From NCBI GenBank assembly GCA_017935825.1, contig JAGBGW010000271.1, positions 1 to 9,788 on the forward strand: 9,788 bases of DNA. The letters are read 5' to 3'. The stretch's first letter is position 1; the number at the start of each line of letters is the position of its first letter. Below, one piece after another: positions 1 to 7,318 of the stretch. The DNA is from Clostridia bacterium. Lineage in GTDB: Bacteria > Bacillota > Clostridia > Christensenellales > Maliibacteriaceae. Below the pieces are notes generated by a model. The model saw nothing but the letters and a program-made list of their open reading frames with translations. It ran no database searches and was not told where the DNA came from. Made by a program: the position numbers and the translations under genes.

Positions 1-1615
1 ATGCAGCGTTGATTTTTCCAAAACCAATGCCTTTCAAAAGCATGCAAAGCGATGCGGCAGATGCACTTTGCGGCAGAGAGAACAGGATATACGTATAGGC
101 GACCACGACTTCTTTTGCCCATAGACCTGCAATCAGTGCTACGGCGATCTGCCAGAAGCCAAGCCCTGCATACTGCAGAGGTTTTGCAAGTAATGTACCT
201 ATACGGGCAGCAAAGCTGGATGCGATATCCCGGGTATAGCCGTCCATGCCAACGTGGGTCAGTATCCAAAGAAGAACAGAAGATGCGACCACGATTGTTG
301 CGGCACGGGTCAGATAATCCCGCAGCTTCATCCATACATCCATACATACGCTGTAAAAATCCGGTGTTCTGTAATCAGGCAGTTCGATCAAAAGTCGGCT
401 GCCTGTTTTGTTTTGCTTTTTCGGTGACAGAATAAGCGCCCATAGCAGTGCTGCACCAATGCCAAGCAAGTATAAAAGAAAAACAGCAAGTGCAGCATGC
501 TCGGGAAAGAATGTGCCGGCAAACAGTACATAAATGGGCAGACGTGCACTGCAGCTGACAAAGGGTACGCAAAGCATGGTGCGGATGCGGGAAGAATGAT
601 CTTCAATGGTCTGCGTGGCGCATATGGCAGGTACACTGCAGCCAAGTGCCAGGATCAGGGCAATGGAAGATTTACCGCTCAGTGACAGCCGGTGCATTGT
701 TTCATCCGTCAGATAAACGATTCTTGCCATATAACCGCTGTCCTGCAATAGTGCAAGAAGAACATACAGAATCAATAGATTGGGAAGAAAGGACAGAATG
801 CTTGCAGCGCCGCTTATTACGCCGTCAAGCAGCAGAGAACGCACGGCAGGGGAGATATTCCATTTGAAAAGAAGGGCCTCCAGACGAAGACACAGAAAGG
901 ATAAGCCCTGCTGCATATATGCTTTGCATCCGTCGCCTAAGCGGAACGTCAGAAAAAAGATCAGTCCCATAACACAGGCAAAGAAAGCATAACCCAAAAC
1001 AGGATGCAGCAAAAGGCGGTCCAATGCATCGGTATGTGAATGTACCCTTGATGTTTTTACACATTGGGAAAGGATACCGTCGATCCAATGCTGTACATTG
1101 GTGATCTTACAGACAGCAGTAGGTGTACGCGGCTGCAGCATTGCATCGCAAAGGGCAGTAAATCCTGTCTTTTTTCTTGCGCTGATGCCGATCACTGCAG
1201 CGGAAAAAAGATGCTGCAGCTGATCTATATCAATTTGCATACCCCGTGCCTGTACCAAATCCATCATGTTGACGGCAAGTACGACAGGTTTTTCCAGTGT
1301 GAAGAGAAACTGTGTTAAATACAGCCCCAAAGACAGGTTCGTTGCATCCAGTACATTGACAATCACGTCATAGTCTTTTTCCAGCAGTGTTTGCCTTGTG
1401 ATTTCTTCTTCTGCACTTGCCTGCTGCAGATCGTAGATACCGGGCAGATCGTACAATTCCAGCAATGTGTTTTTATATTGGAAACAGGCACTTCTTTTTT
1501 CTACCGTGACACCGGGATAATTGGCGGTTTTTAAGTTTGTGCCTGCCAGTGCGTTAAACAATGTGGTTTTGCCGCAGTTGGGGTTTCCTGCAAAAACGAT
1601 GCGAAGTTTTTTCAA
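1..1615 (-). CDS. feoB: Ferrous iron transport protein B (partial, C-terminus off the left edge)
   Basis: FeoB is an inner-membrane Fe2+ transporter with an N-terminal G-protein domain. I translated 538 open codons by hand with no stop; the gene leaves the window at base 1. The G motifs are clear: GNPNCGKT (10-17), the switch Thr in YPGVT (T37), DLPG (56-59), NMMD (116-119) and SA near 145. The membrane part carries the two Gate-type motifs: GCSVPAICAT around 325-334, followed by PFVSCSARLP around 351-360. WAKEVVV at 499-505 is also typical. The start is TTG, because the P-loop lies only ten residues in and AGGA sits 7 bases upstream; no ATG fits. The TTG overlaps the feoA stop (TTGA), so translation is probably coupled. 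The region between G5 and the first membrane helix is short (about 45 residues). Perhaps 30-100 residues are missing at the end. Confidence 0.95.
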   Translation of the reverse strand, partial: MKKLRIVFAGNPNCGKTTLFNALAGTNLKTANYPGVTVEKRSACFQYKNTLLELYDLPGIYDLQQASAEEEITRQTLLEKDYDVIVNVLDATNLSLGLYLTQFLFTLEKPVVLAVNMMDLVQARGMQIDIDQLQHLFSAAVIGISARKKTGFTALCDAMLQPRTPTAVCKITNVQHWIDGILSQCVKTSRVHSHTDALDRLLLHPVLGYAFFACVMGLIFFLTFRLGDGCKAYMQQGLSFLCLRLEALLFKWNISPAVRSLLLDGVISGAASILSFLPNLLILYVLLALLQDSGYMARIVYLTDETMHRLSLSGKSSIALILALGCSVPAICATQTIEDHSSRIRTMLCVPFVSCSARLPIYVLFAGTFFPEHAALAVFLLYLLGIGAALLWALILSPKKQNKTGSRLLIELPDYRTPDFYSVCMDVWMKLRDYLTRAATIVVASSVLLWILTHVGMDGYTRDIASSFAARIGTLLAKPLQYAGLGFWQIAVALIAGLWAKEVVVAYTYILFSLPQSASAASLCMLLKGIGFGKINAA

Positions 1616-1848
1616 TGTTTCATCCTGCCTGCAGTATGGACATGGATATGTGATGTGTAATATTTGCCCAGCGCAAAGCGGCTCATGCGGCAAAACACGA
1701 TCACAGCACCGCTGCGGCGCTTGTACATAAGCTTCAGCTGTGTGCCGCAAACAATACCCCTTGCCTGAAGCTTTTGCAGTTGATGATATGGCAGGTCAAT
1801 ATGATCGATACAGTACAAATTGTCTGATGTGGCATGGCAAAGCAGCAT
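1612..1848 (-). CDS. feoA: FeoA-like ferrous iron transport accessory protein
   Basis: A 78-residue protein of FeoA size and pattern. It has a short beta-rich SH3-like fold, with a central segment resembling 'L..RGI..G..L.L..K' and a C-terminal 'SRFALGKYYTSHIHV' that matches the FeoA ending, where the last strand follows a conserved 'ryaL'. FeoA proteins are small cytoplasmic partners of FeoB. The ATG at 1848 is chosen because GGGGTGG lies 9 bases upstream and the predicted transcript starts near 1869. A longer form from GTG at 1884 has no ribosome binding site and would start upstream of that transcript start. The stop codon overlaps the TTG start of feoB. Sequence identity to well-known FeoA proteins looks modest, so the call leans on the operon position as well. 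Confidence 0.82.
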   Translation of the reverse strand: MLLCHATSDNLYCIDHIDLPYHQLQKLQARGIVCGTQLKLMYKRRSGAVIVFCRMSRFALGKYYTSHIHVHTAGRMKH

Positions 1849-1875
1849 GCAATAATCCCACCCCGATTTAAAATC

Positions 1876-1904
1876 TCTATACACAATCTATTTATGCAAA
1901 ACAA
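1876..1904 (-). promoter_or_regulatory. Candidate sigma-A promoter for feoAB
   Basis: On the minus strand TTGTTT (1904-1899) and TATAGA (1881-1876) are separated by exactly 17 bases. Transcription would start near 1869, about 20 bases before the feoA ATG. The -35 is weak (three of six) and lies within the U-tract of the terminator of the upstream PBP gene. No Fur-type or other operator was recognised. Confidence 0.45.
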
Positions 1905-1934
1905 AAAGGATGAATGAGAAATCATTCATCCTTT
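1895..1934 (-). terminator. Rho-independent terminator after the PBP gene
   Basis: A perfect 13-bp stem (1905-1917 with 1922-1934) with a four-base loop. On the minus strand it is followed by TTTTTGTTTT. It lies about 20 bases after the PBP stop codon and separates that gene from feoAB. There is no good T-run on the plus-strand side, so it should act mainly on the minus strand. Confidence 0.9.
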
Positions 1935-1955
1935 GTTATGACATTGTTCAGGCGA

Positions 1956-4952
1956 TTATGCGCCTTCACCTTCACCGCCGGTTTCGCCGCCGCCTTCGGG
2001 AGGCGTTACGGGGGTTTCGCCGCCGCTGCCTTCACCGCCGCCGGTTTCGCCGCCTTCGCCCTCACCGCCTGTGGGAGGAGGTGTTACAGGGGTGTTGTTG
2101 GCGATATTGCCGGATACTGTGGTAGTCAGCGAGGAAAGATCATCGCTTGCGGTTCGGATGGAAGCTTCCGCCACATTGATGTCTGCAATGGATGCGGTGG
2201 AGTAGTCCTGACCGATCTTGGCAGAGACATTGTTGATGGCACTGGAAAGTCTTGCGTAATCCGAATCGGAAATATAGGGAGAGGACAGCAGACCGCTTGC
2301 AATGGAGATGCGGCTCTGTGCAATGGATACTGCTGCAGAAAGTGCTTCATAGTTGGTGGACCATTCGGCCGTATGCAGCGGGCAGAATGCCTCGGGGTTG
2401 GTCTCATACGTCATATCGGCAGAACCTGCGTTGGTGATGTATTTTTCCATACCTGCATAAGCGGTACCTGCCAGATTGACGATAACGGAGGATTCCACCA
2501 AATGGGCGGGGCAGTATTCCGTTGCCAGCTTCTGGCTTGCTGTACAGCCGTTGGCGGAAATATGCATGTTGCAGCTGCCGCCGGGCTGTGTGCCGGGTAC
2601 GTAGTAGTCCGATACGGGCGGATGTTCCTTATCCGCACGGCATGCGTCGTTACAGGGAAGACCCGATACACCGCATACGGTGGACGTGGTAAGACCGAGT
2701 GCGCTTGCCGAGGTGGTCTGGATATCACGGCGCTCCAATCCCTGATGGATGGGGGACATGACCCTTCGCCACAAGGGTGCTGCAGCGGTGGAACCGGTGG
2801 AGCTTCTGGCCAGGGGCTTGTAGTTATCGTGACCGATGTACAGTGCGCAGGTGTAATATGCAGTGAAACCTGCAAAGGTAATACCGCGCCAGTCGGAGTT
2901 GGTACCGGTTTTACCGCCCATGGGCATGTTCAGCGTTGCTGCAGAGGAGTAGTTGCGCATGACGTCTTTGAGCATCCATACGCTGGTCTCCTTGTAAATC
3001 TGACGGGTAATGCGGGACGCTTTGGGATCGATGACCAGATTGCCGTCAGCGTCGGTGACGCGGGAGAATGCAATGGGCTGTTGGTAAACACCGTTGTTTG
3101 CGATGGTGCCGTAGCAGGTTGCAAGTTCAACCATGGTAAGACCGGATGTACCAAGTGCAAGACCGGACAAGTCTTTGTTGATATGGCTTTCAGCAACACC
3201 CATGTTCAGAAGGTAGTTTGCGGAAGTTTCAACGCCGACCCAGTCGGCAACAACACGTGCTGCGATGACGTTCAGGGAGTTTCGAAGACCCACACGGATG
3301 GAAACGGGACCGGAGAAACTCATGGAGTAGTTGTTGGGATAGCCTCTGCCGCCCCAACCCTCAATGCGTACGGGCATGTCGGCAAGTACGGTACCGGGGG
3401 ATGCGCCGTTATCAAATGCAGGACCATAAACCGCGATGGGCTTGATGGTGGAACCGATGGGCATGCTGTTTTGATAAGCGCGGTTGAGCTGCTTTTGTGC
3501 GGTAGGAGCCTGACGGCCACCCACGATGGCTTTCATTTCACCGGAATTGTGATCCAGTACCACGACTGCCACCTGCGGCTGAGGGATCTCGATGATCGTA
3601 CCGTCGGAGTTCTGAGAAGTGACAACGCTGTCGGAGGACGAGGACATTCTCGGCCAGGATGAGTAGTTGTAGATTACTTCTTCCGTGGATTTCTGAATTT
3701 CCGTATCAACCGTCAGATAGATGTTGTAGCCGCCGGTGCGAAGTTCCATTTCACACTTTTGACGGTTTGCGTAGGTATCTTCCAGGTTGTTTTGCTGCAG
3801 CATGAAGGTGACCACGTCGCTGACTGCGTATTCAACGAAGTACATCATCTCATACAGATCTTCGCCCTGTTCTTCTTCCAGGATCACCAGATCTTCATCC
3901 AGTGCAGCTTCGTACTCTTCTTTGGAAATGAAACCGCAGGCATACATACGGTACAGTACCGTGTCCGTGCGTTCGTTGGTACGCTCGGGAGTGTTGCGGT
4001 CATAGAAGTTCAATCGAGGATTCAATCTCCAGGGGTTCTGGGTGATACCTGCCAGCATTGCGCACTCACGAAGGGTAAGCTCGTTGAGCTCTTTTCCGAA
4101 GTAGTCGTATGCTGCAGCCTTTACACCGTAGTTGGAACCGCCAAGTGCAATGGTATTGAGGTATGCAGTGAGGATATCATCCTTTTCATACACGCGCTCC
4201 AGCTGCAGTGCAAGATAAGCTTCCTGGATCTTACGCTTGTAAGAACGCTCGGAGGAAAGAATTCTCTGCTTGATCAGCTGCTGGGTGATGGTGGAACCAC
4301 CCTGAACGCTGTCGGAGGTGAAATTCTGGAAGAAAACACCGATCAGACGTTTCAAGTCGATACCGGAGTGGGTCCAGAAACGGGAGTCCTCGATGGCGAC
4401 GAATGCATCTTTGAGCTGCTGGGGAATTTCATCGGAAGAAGCCATGATGCGGTTTTCGATGGAGGCAAAGGTGGTGATCAGCTCGCCGTTTTCATCGTAG
4501 ATGAAACTGGTCTGATCCTGATCCATGATTACCGATACATCCAAACTCTTGGTGGTTTCGGTGTAAGCCTTTGCAATACCCATAACGATACCTGCAGCAG
4601 CAGAGCAGAAGACGATCGCCACGATTAGATACATCGTAAGGGTCGTAAGCAGGATCGATATGATGTAGTTGGGGCGCTTGGTCCGCTTGGTAAAGAAAGA
4701 GGGCACCGCACCTGCAGAGGGATTGGAGCTTGCCGCATCCAGCGTACTGGAATTGGGCGCGCCGGGGATCTGTCTGTTGCGGCGGGCAAGTGCACCCTGA
4801 TCTTTCCGCACCGGGGCAAGTGACGTCTCAGGCGTCTGTGCGGCGGCATCGCCGGATTCATCCTGTTTTTTGAAGAATTTGGAAAACAGGTCAGTTGCGG
4901 ATGTACGGACTTTTCCGAATGTCTCCGACAGACGAAGTTTAAAATCGTTCAT
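1956..4952 (-). CDS. Class A penicillin-binding protein (PBP1A-type), transglycosylase plus transpeptidase
   Basis: A bifunctional peptidoglycan synthase of 998 residues that polymerises lipid II and cross-links stem peptides outside the membrane. Order: a charged cytoplasmic N-terminus (1-94), one membrane helix (about 95-122), a GT51 transglycosylase domain (about 150-340) and a transpeptidase domain (about 455-735). The GT51 domain has the catalytic Glu in EDSRFW (E188), QGGSTITQQ (217-225) and a second Glu in the RKIQE motif (E244). The transpeptidase has the nucleophile motif STIK (S501), SLN (559-561) and KTGT (681-684). A Cys-containing region (760-857), a FIVAR-like helical domain (866-945) and a Gly/Glu/Pro-rich tail (954-998) follow. 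Typical Firmicute class A PBPs are about 700-900 residues, so the tail is an extension. The ATG at 4952 has AGGAGG 13 bases upstream, which is a little long. An in-frame upstream start at 5009 falls at the predicted transcript start and was rejected. Confidence 0.95.
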   Translation of the reverse strand: MNDFKLRLSETFGKVRTSATDLFSKFFKKQDESGDAAAQTPETSLAPVRKDQGALARRNRQIPGAPNSSTLDAASSNPSAGAVPSFFTKRTKRPNYIISILLTTLTMYLIVAIVFCSAAAGIVMGIAKAYTETTKSLDVSVIMDQDQTSFIYDENGELITTFASIENRIMASSDEIPQQLKDAFVAIEDSRFWTHSGIDLKRLIGVFFQNFTSDSVQGGSTITQQLIKQRILSSERSYKRKIQEAYLALQLERVYEKDDILTAYLNTIALGGSNYGVKAAAYDYFGKELNELTLRECAMLAGITQNPWRLNPRLNFYDRNTPERTNERTDTVLYRMYACGFISKEEYEAALDEDLVILEEEQGEDLYEMMYFVEYAVSDVVTFMLQQNNLEDTYANRQKCEMELRTGGYNIYLTVDTEIQKSTEEVIYNYSSWPRMSSSSDSVVTSQNSDGTIIEIPQPQVAVVVLDHNSGEMKAIVGGRQAPTAQKQLNRAYQNSMPIGSTIKPIAVYGPAFDNGASPGTVLADMPVRIEGWGGRGYPNNYSMSFSGPVSIRVGLRNSLNVIAARVVADWVGVETSANYLLNMGVAESHINKDLSGLALGTSGLTMVELATCYGTIANNGVYQQPIAFSRVTDADGNLVIDPKASRITRQIYKETSVWMLKDVMRNYSSAATLNMPMGGKTGTNSDWRGITFAGFTAYYTCALYIGHDNYKPLARSSTGSTAAAPLWRRVMSPIHQGLERRDIQTTSASALGLTTSTVCGVSGLPCNDACRADKEHPPVSDYYVPGTQPGGSCNMHISANGCTASQKLATEYCPAHLVESSVIVNLAGTAYAGMEKYITNAGSADMTYETNPEAFCPLHTAEWSTNYEALSAAVSIAQSRISIASGLLSSPYISDSDYARLSSAINNVSAKIGQDYSTASIADINVAEASIRTASDDLSSLTTTVSGNIANNTPVTPPPTGGEGEGGETGGGEGSGGETPVTPPEGGGETGGEGEGA
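1959..2093 (-). repeat. Low-complexity repeat encoding the Gly/Glu/Pro tail of the PBP
   Basis: The last 45 codons of the PBP gene encode an imperfect duplication. The motif TPVTPP occurs at residues 954 and 980, each time followed by a run of Gly, Glu and Thr; the two copies are 26 codons (78 bp) apart. Within them, short GGC-GAA/GAG units repeat. Such purine-rich repeats can gain or lose units by slippage. In the protein this should be a disordered, acidic extracellular tail. Confidence 0.85.
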
Positions 4953-5014
4953 GAAGAAGCTGTAACCTCCTTTGGCATGCCGCGCATCGCGCAGCAAGAA
5001 TGATGCCAATACTG

Positions 5015-5023
5015 ATTATAACA
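5015..5023 (-). promoter_or_regulatory. Extended -10 promoter for the PBP gene
   Basis: On the minus strand TGTTATAAT is a full TATAAT with the TG of an extended -10. No good -35 is seen 16-18 bases upstream (closest AGGCAC). The transcript would start near 5008, about 56 bases before the ATG. Confidence 0.65.
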
Positions 5024-5040
5024 CAATCGCGCACGTCGTG

Positions 5041-5066
5041 CCTATTAAATTGAAATATTAAATAGG
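5041..5066. repeat. Imperfect inverted repeat upstream of the PBP promoter
   Basis: The 10-base arms 5041-5050 (CCTATTAAAT) and 5057-5066 (ATTAAATAGG) match in 9 of 10 positions around a 6-base AT-rich centre. The repeat lies just upstream of the -35 position of the PBP promoter and about 40 bases upstream of the -35 of the divergent lipoprotein gene. It could be an operator. No known regulator motif was recognised. Confidence 0.4.
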
Positions 5067-5108
5067 TTTTAAGAACTTCTCTTGTGTGAATTTTGCCATC
5101 AGTTTGAA

Positions 5109-5137
5109 TTGACATGGGTGCATTTGCCATGTATCAT
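5109..5137 (+). promoter_or_regulatory. Sigma-A promoter for the lipoprotein gene
   Basis: TTGACA (5109-5114, perfect) and TATCAT (5132-5137, five of six) are separated by 17 bases. Transcription should start near 5144, leaving a leader of about 45 bases before the ATG at 5190. No terminator or riboswitch-like structure is obvious in that leader. Confidence 0.82.
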
Positions 5138-5189
5138 CAGCTTACAAGCCAATTTTTATTAAATATGTAGAAATACACAGGATGGATTT

Positions 5190-6182
5190 ATGAAGTTGAA
5201 GAAAATCTGCGCAGTGATTTGCTGCGCTGTGATCATGCTTTTTGGCTGCAGCGATCCTGCCGTATGGGACGGTAATGTAGCAGTGGTGGGCGATGTATAT
5301 TTAAGCGAAGCGGAATATGAAGATTGGTATGAACAGATGAAGCTGTTTGATACCATTATGCCCGATACCATCTGCAGCATGCTGGGCGTGGAAGGAGACT
5401 TGCGACCCGAAAGCGGTGTTTTGGCATTTGCCCGTTATCGGGTGATCACCCAGCTGTACGGACAGGCGGATGAAATATCTGCCCGTGCGTTTTTGAGAAG
5501 TCTGGATCTGAAAGAATCACAGGAAAATATGGACTGTGCCATCGTTTACTGCACCATCGATGCCTGCCGAAAGGAGCTGATCGATGGCGTGGAAGTGACC
5601 CAAAGCATGGCGCGCGATTGGTATAACGAGCAGGTGGATGTACAAAGCACTCTTGCTAAAAACGATCTTGCTTCTGCGCAGCGGGCGTACGTACAGGGCG
5701 ACTACGAGGTGACGGTCTATGTGCCGGAAGGCCTGAAGATCGTGCAGGCGCTGGGTGTTTCCTGCGCACAGCACGATCGTGCCGATGCGTTTTCCGTTTC
5801 CCAGTCTGCATGGCGCAAACTTCTCTACGGGGAAGGTTTTGATGCGATGTATGAAGACTACAATGAACTGGATGCCTGCGCAAATGCTGACGGTACGCAA
5901 AAGACTTTCTGTATTTTTGAAGGCTGGGATGCAGAACCTGCGATTGCCCTTTGCAGTGAAAATCTGGATCAGCCGGGGCAGATGTGCGGCCCCACGCTGT
6001 ACGGTGATGCCTATTGGATCGTGAAGCTGGTAAGCATCCCTGCAAGCGGCGTGATCGATTTTGAACTGGTGGAACAGCAGTGCATGGCAGCGGCCCAGAA
6101 AAGGCAAATGCGCCTTGACTGGTACGACGCTCTGCAGGCTATGCAGGATGAGGCCGGTGTGCGCTTTGCACCGTATCGATGA
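5190..6182 (+). CDS. Lipoprotein, PrsA/SurA-like foldase with a degenerate PpiC domain
   Basis: A 330-residue predicted lipoprotein. It has a Lys-rich start, a hydrophobic stretch and the lipobox LFGC, so Cys20 would be lipidated; Phe at -2 is uncommon. After the lipobox, 'VAVVGDVYLSEAEYEDWY' (about 30-47) follows the pattern 'V..VNG..Is..EY' of PrsA/SurA-type proteins. The segment VTQSMARDWYNEQVD and the later 'VPEGLKIVQALGV' (about 179-191) line up with the spacer helix and start of a PpiC rotamase domain. 'AWRKLLYGEGFDAMYEDYN' then resembles its 'A..ll..GedF..l...yn' helix. Conserved PpiC residues look eroded, so isomerase activity is doubtful and a chaperone role more likely. There are ten Cys after Cys20. 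AGGA lies 7 bases before the ATG. lgt follows 80 bases downstream. Confidence 0.7.
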   Translation: MKLKKICAVICCAVIMLFGCSDPAVWDGNVAVVGDVYLSEAEYEDWYEQMKLFDTIMPDTICSMLGVEGDLRPESGVLAFARYRVITQLYGQADEISARAFLRSLDLKESQENMDCAIVYCTIDACRKELIDGVEVTQSMARDWYNEQVDVQSTLAKNDLASAQRAYVQGDYEVTVYVPEGLKIVQALGVSCAQHDRADAFSVSQSAWRKLLYGEGFDAMYEDYNELDACANADGTQKTFCIFEGWDAEPAIALCSENLDQPGQMCGPTLYGDAYWIVKLVSIPASGVIDFELVEQQCMAAAQKRQMRLDWYDALQAMQDEAGVRFAPYR

Positions 6183-6206
6183 ATGTATACCAAACGGATC
6201 GTTTTA

Positions 6207-6215
6207 TGGTATAAT
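6207..6215 (+). promoter_or_regulatory. Extended -10 promoter for lgt
   Basis: TGGTATAAT combines a perfect TATAAT with the TG of an extended -10. The -35 position (about 6187-6192, ATACCA) is poor. Transcription would start near 6222, about 40 bases before the lgt ATG. No terminator separates lgt from the lipoprotein gene, so read-through from upstream is also possible. Confidence 0.65.
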
Positions 6216-6262
6216 ATATGGCACAAGTGTTGAAATGTAATTTGAAGGAGTGAACAGGTTCT

Positions 6263-7255
6263 ATGTATCCTTTTATTAACATCGGCAGCTTTCAGCTGCC
6301 CATGTACGGTCTTTGCATCCTGATCGGTGCTGTGCTTGGTGTTTGGGCAGCTATGCATCGTGCAAAGCAGACCACCATCGATCCCGATGATGTGCTCTAC
6401 AGCATTACCTACACCGCCATCGGCGCCATACTGGGCGGCAAGGCGCTGTATGTCATCACCGCATGGGATTCCATCAGCGCAAATCTGGATTTCTACTTTG
6501 GCAGCTTTGCCGGCTTCCGTGAATTTTTTAGCTACGGCTTTGTATTCTACGGCGGTCTGATCGGTGGTCTTGCGGTTTTTATTCCCTACTGCATCATCAG
6601 AAAGCTCAACCTTGGCGAGATGATCAATCTGATCATTCCCAGTGTACCCCTTGTACACGGCATCGGCCGCATCGGCTGCTTCTTTGCAGGCTGCTGCTAT
6701 GGCATGCCTATGGATCCCCCCTGGGGCGTGTACTTCAACTCCGCCATGGCACCCCACGGTGTGGCGCTGTTCCCGGTACAGCTTCTGGAAGCTGCACTGA
6801 ATATTATTTTGTTCTGCTTCCTTTATAATTACGCTAAAAAGCCCAGAAAACCCGGTCGCGTGATCGGACTTTATCTGCTGTGCTACGCTGTGGAGCGATT
6901 CGCTTTGGAATACCTTCGCTACGACGAGATCCGCGGCTTCCTCTTTGGTGTGTCCACCAGCCAGTTTATCAGCCTGATTTTGATCCCTATCGGCATTGCA
7001 CTTGCCCTGATCCCCTTTGAAAAGAAATTTGGCATGCCTGCCCTTGCAGGTCCCGGTGCATTGACCAAGGATGCAGAAGAAGTTCCGGAAGAAACGGACG
7101 AGACGGTGCAGGAAGAAACAGAAGAAGAACTTGCCGAGGATTCTGCTGAAGAATCCGCCGAGGAAACTGCTGCAGAAGAAATTGCGGAAGAAACGGAAGA
7201 AGTTCCTGCAGAAGAATCTTCTGAAGAAGCCACCGAACAGGCTACCGAAGAATGA
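6263..7255 (+). CDS. lgt: Prolipoprotein diacylglyceryl transferase
   Basis: Lgt moves a diacylglyceryl group from phosphatidylglycerol to the lipobox Cys of prolipoproteins, the first step of lipoprotein maturation in the membrane. The protein has 330 residues and about seven hydrophobic segments up to residue 252. It has the family signature VHGIGRIGCFFAGCCYG (131-147). R136 corresponds to the essential Arg of the GRIG motif, and R219 in 'EYLRYDE' probably to the second essential Arg of the E. coli enzyme. The first 255 residues match the usual size. The last 61 (270-330) are an added tail with about half Glu/Asp and no Lys or Arg, expected on the cytoplasmic side. AAGGAG lies 12 bases before the ATG, a slightly long spacing. 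The lipoprotein gene just upstream encodes a likely substrate. Confidence 0.96.
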   Translation: MYPFINIGSFQLPMYGLCILIGAVLGVWAAMHRAKQTTIDPDDVLYSITYTAIGAILGGKALYVITAWDSISANLDFYFGSFAGFREFFSYGFVFYGGLIGGLAVFIPYCIIRKLNLGEMINLIIPSVPLVHGIGRIGCFFAGCCYGMPMDPPWGVYFNSAMAPHGVALFPVQLLEAALNIILFCFLYNYAKKPRKPGRVIGLYLLCYAVERFALEYLRYDEIRGFLFGVSTSQFISLILIPIGIALALIPFEKKFGMPALAGPGALTKDAEEVPEETDETVQEETEEELAEDSAEESAEETAAEEIAEETEEVPAEESSEEATEQATEE

Positions 7256-7261
7256 TTGCAT

Positions 7262-7279
7262 CATCCTTGTGCAAGGGTG
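7262..7279. repeat. Short hairpin between lgt and uxaC
   Basis: CATCCTT and AAGGGTG pair around a GTGC loop (one G:T pair). No T-run follows on either strand, so this is not a standard terminator. It may be a weak attenuator, or chance. Confidence 0.3.
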
Positions 7280-7318
7280 AAAAATATAAGGCATTATAAG
7301 TATTGAGAGGAAAAGACC

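Noticed and set aside
1849..1884. Longer feoA start at GTG 1884
   Set aside because: No ribosome binding site, and it would lie upstream of the predicted transcript start; ATG 1848 has a good site and fits the family length.
1914..3662. A 582-codon open frame on the plus strand
   Set aside because: It is antisense to the PBP gene. Its Ala/Phe/Arg-rich start mirrors the Gly/Glu repeat, and it runs through the PBP terminator.
3759..4628. A 289-codon open frame on the plus strand
   Set aside because: Antisense of the PBP transglycosylase domain, whose catalytic motifs are unmistakable on the other strand.
6919..7233. Ser-rich open frame on the minus strand
   Set aside because: It is the antisense of the acidic Lgt tail; the repeated Ser and Ala come from reversed GAA/GCA codons.
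7262..7279. Hairpin after lgt as a terminator
   Set aside because: No T-run follows on the plus strand and the stem is only 7 bp; kept as a repeat only.
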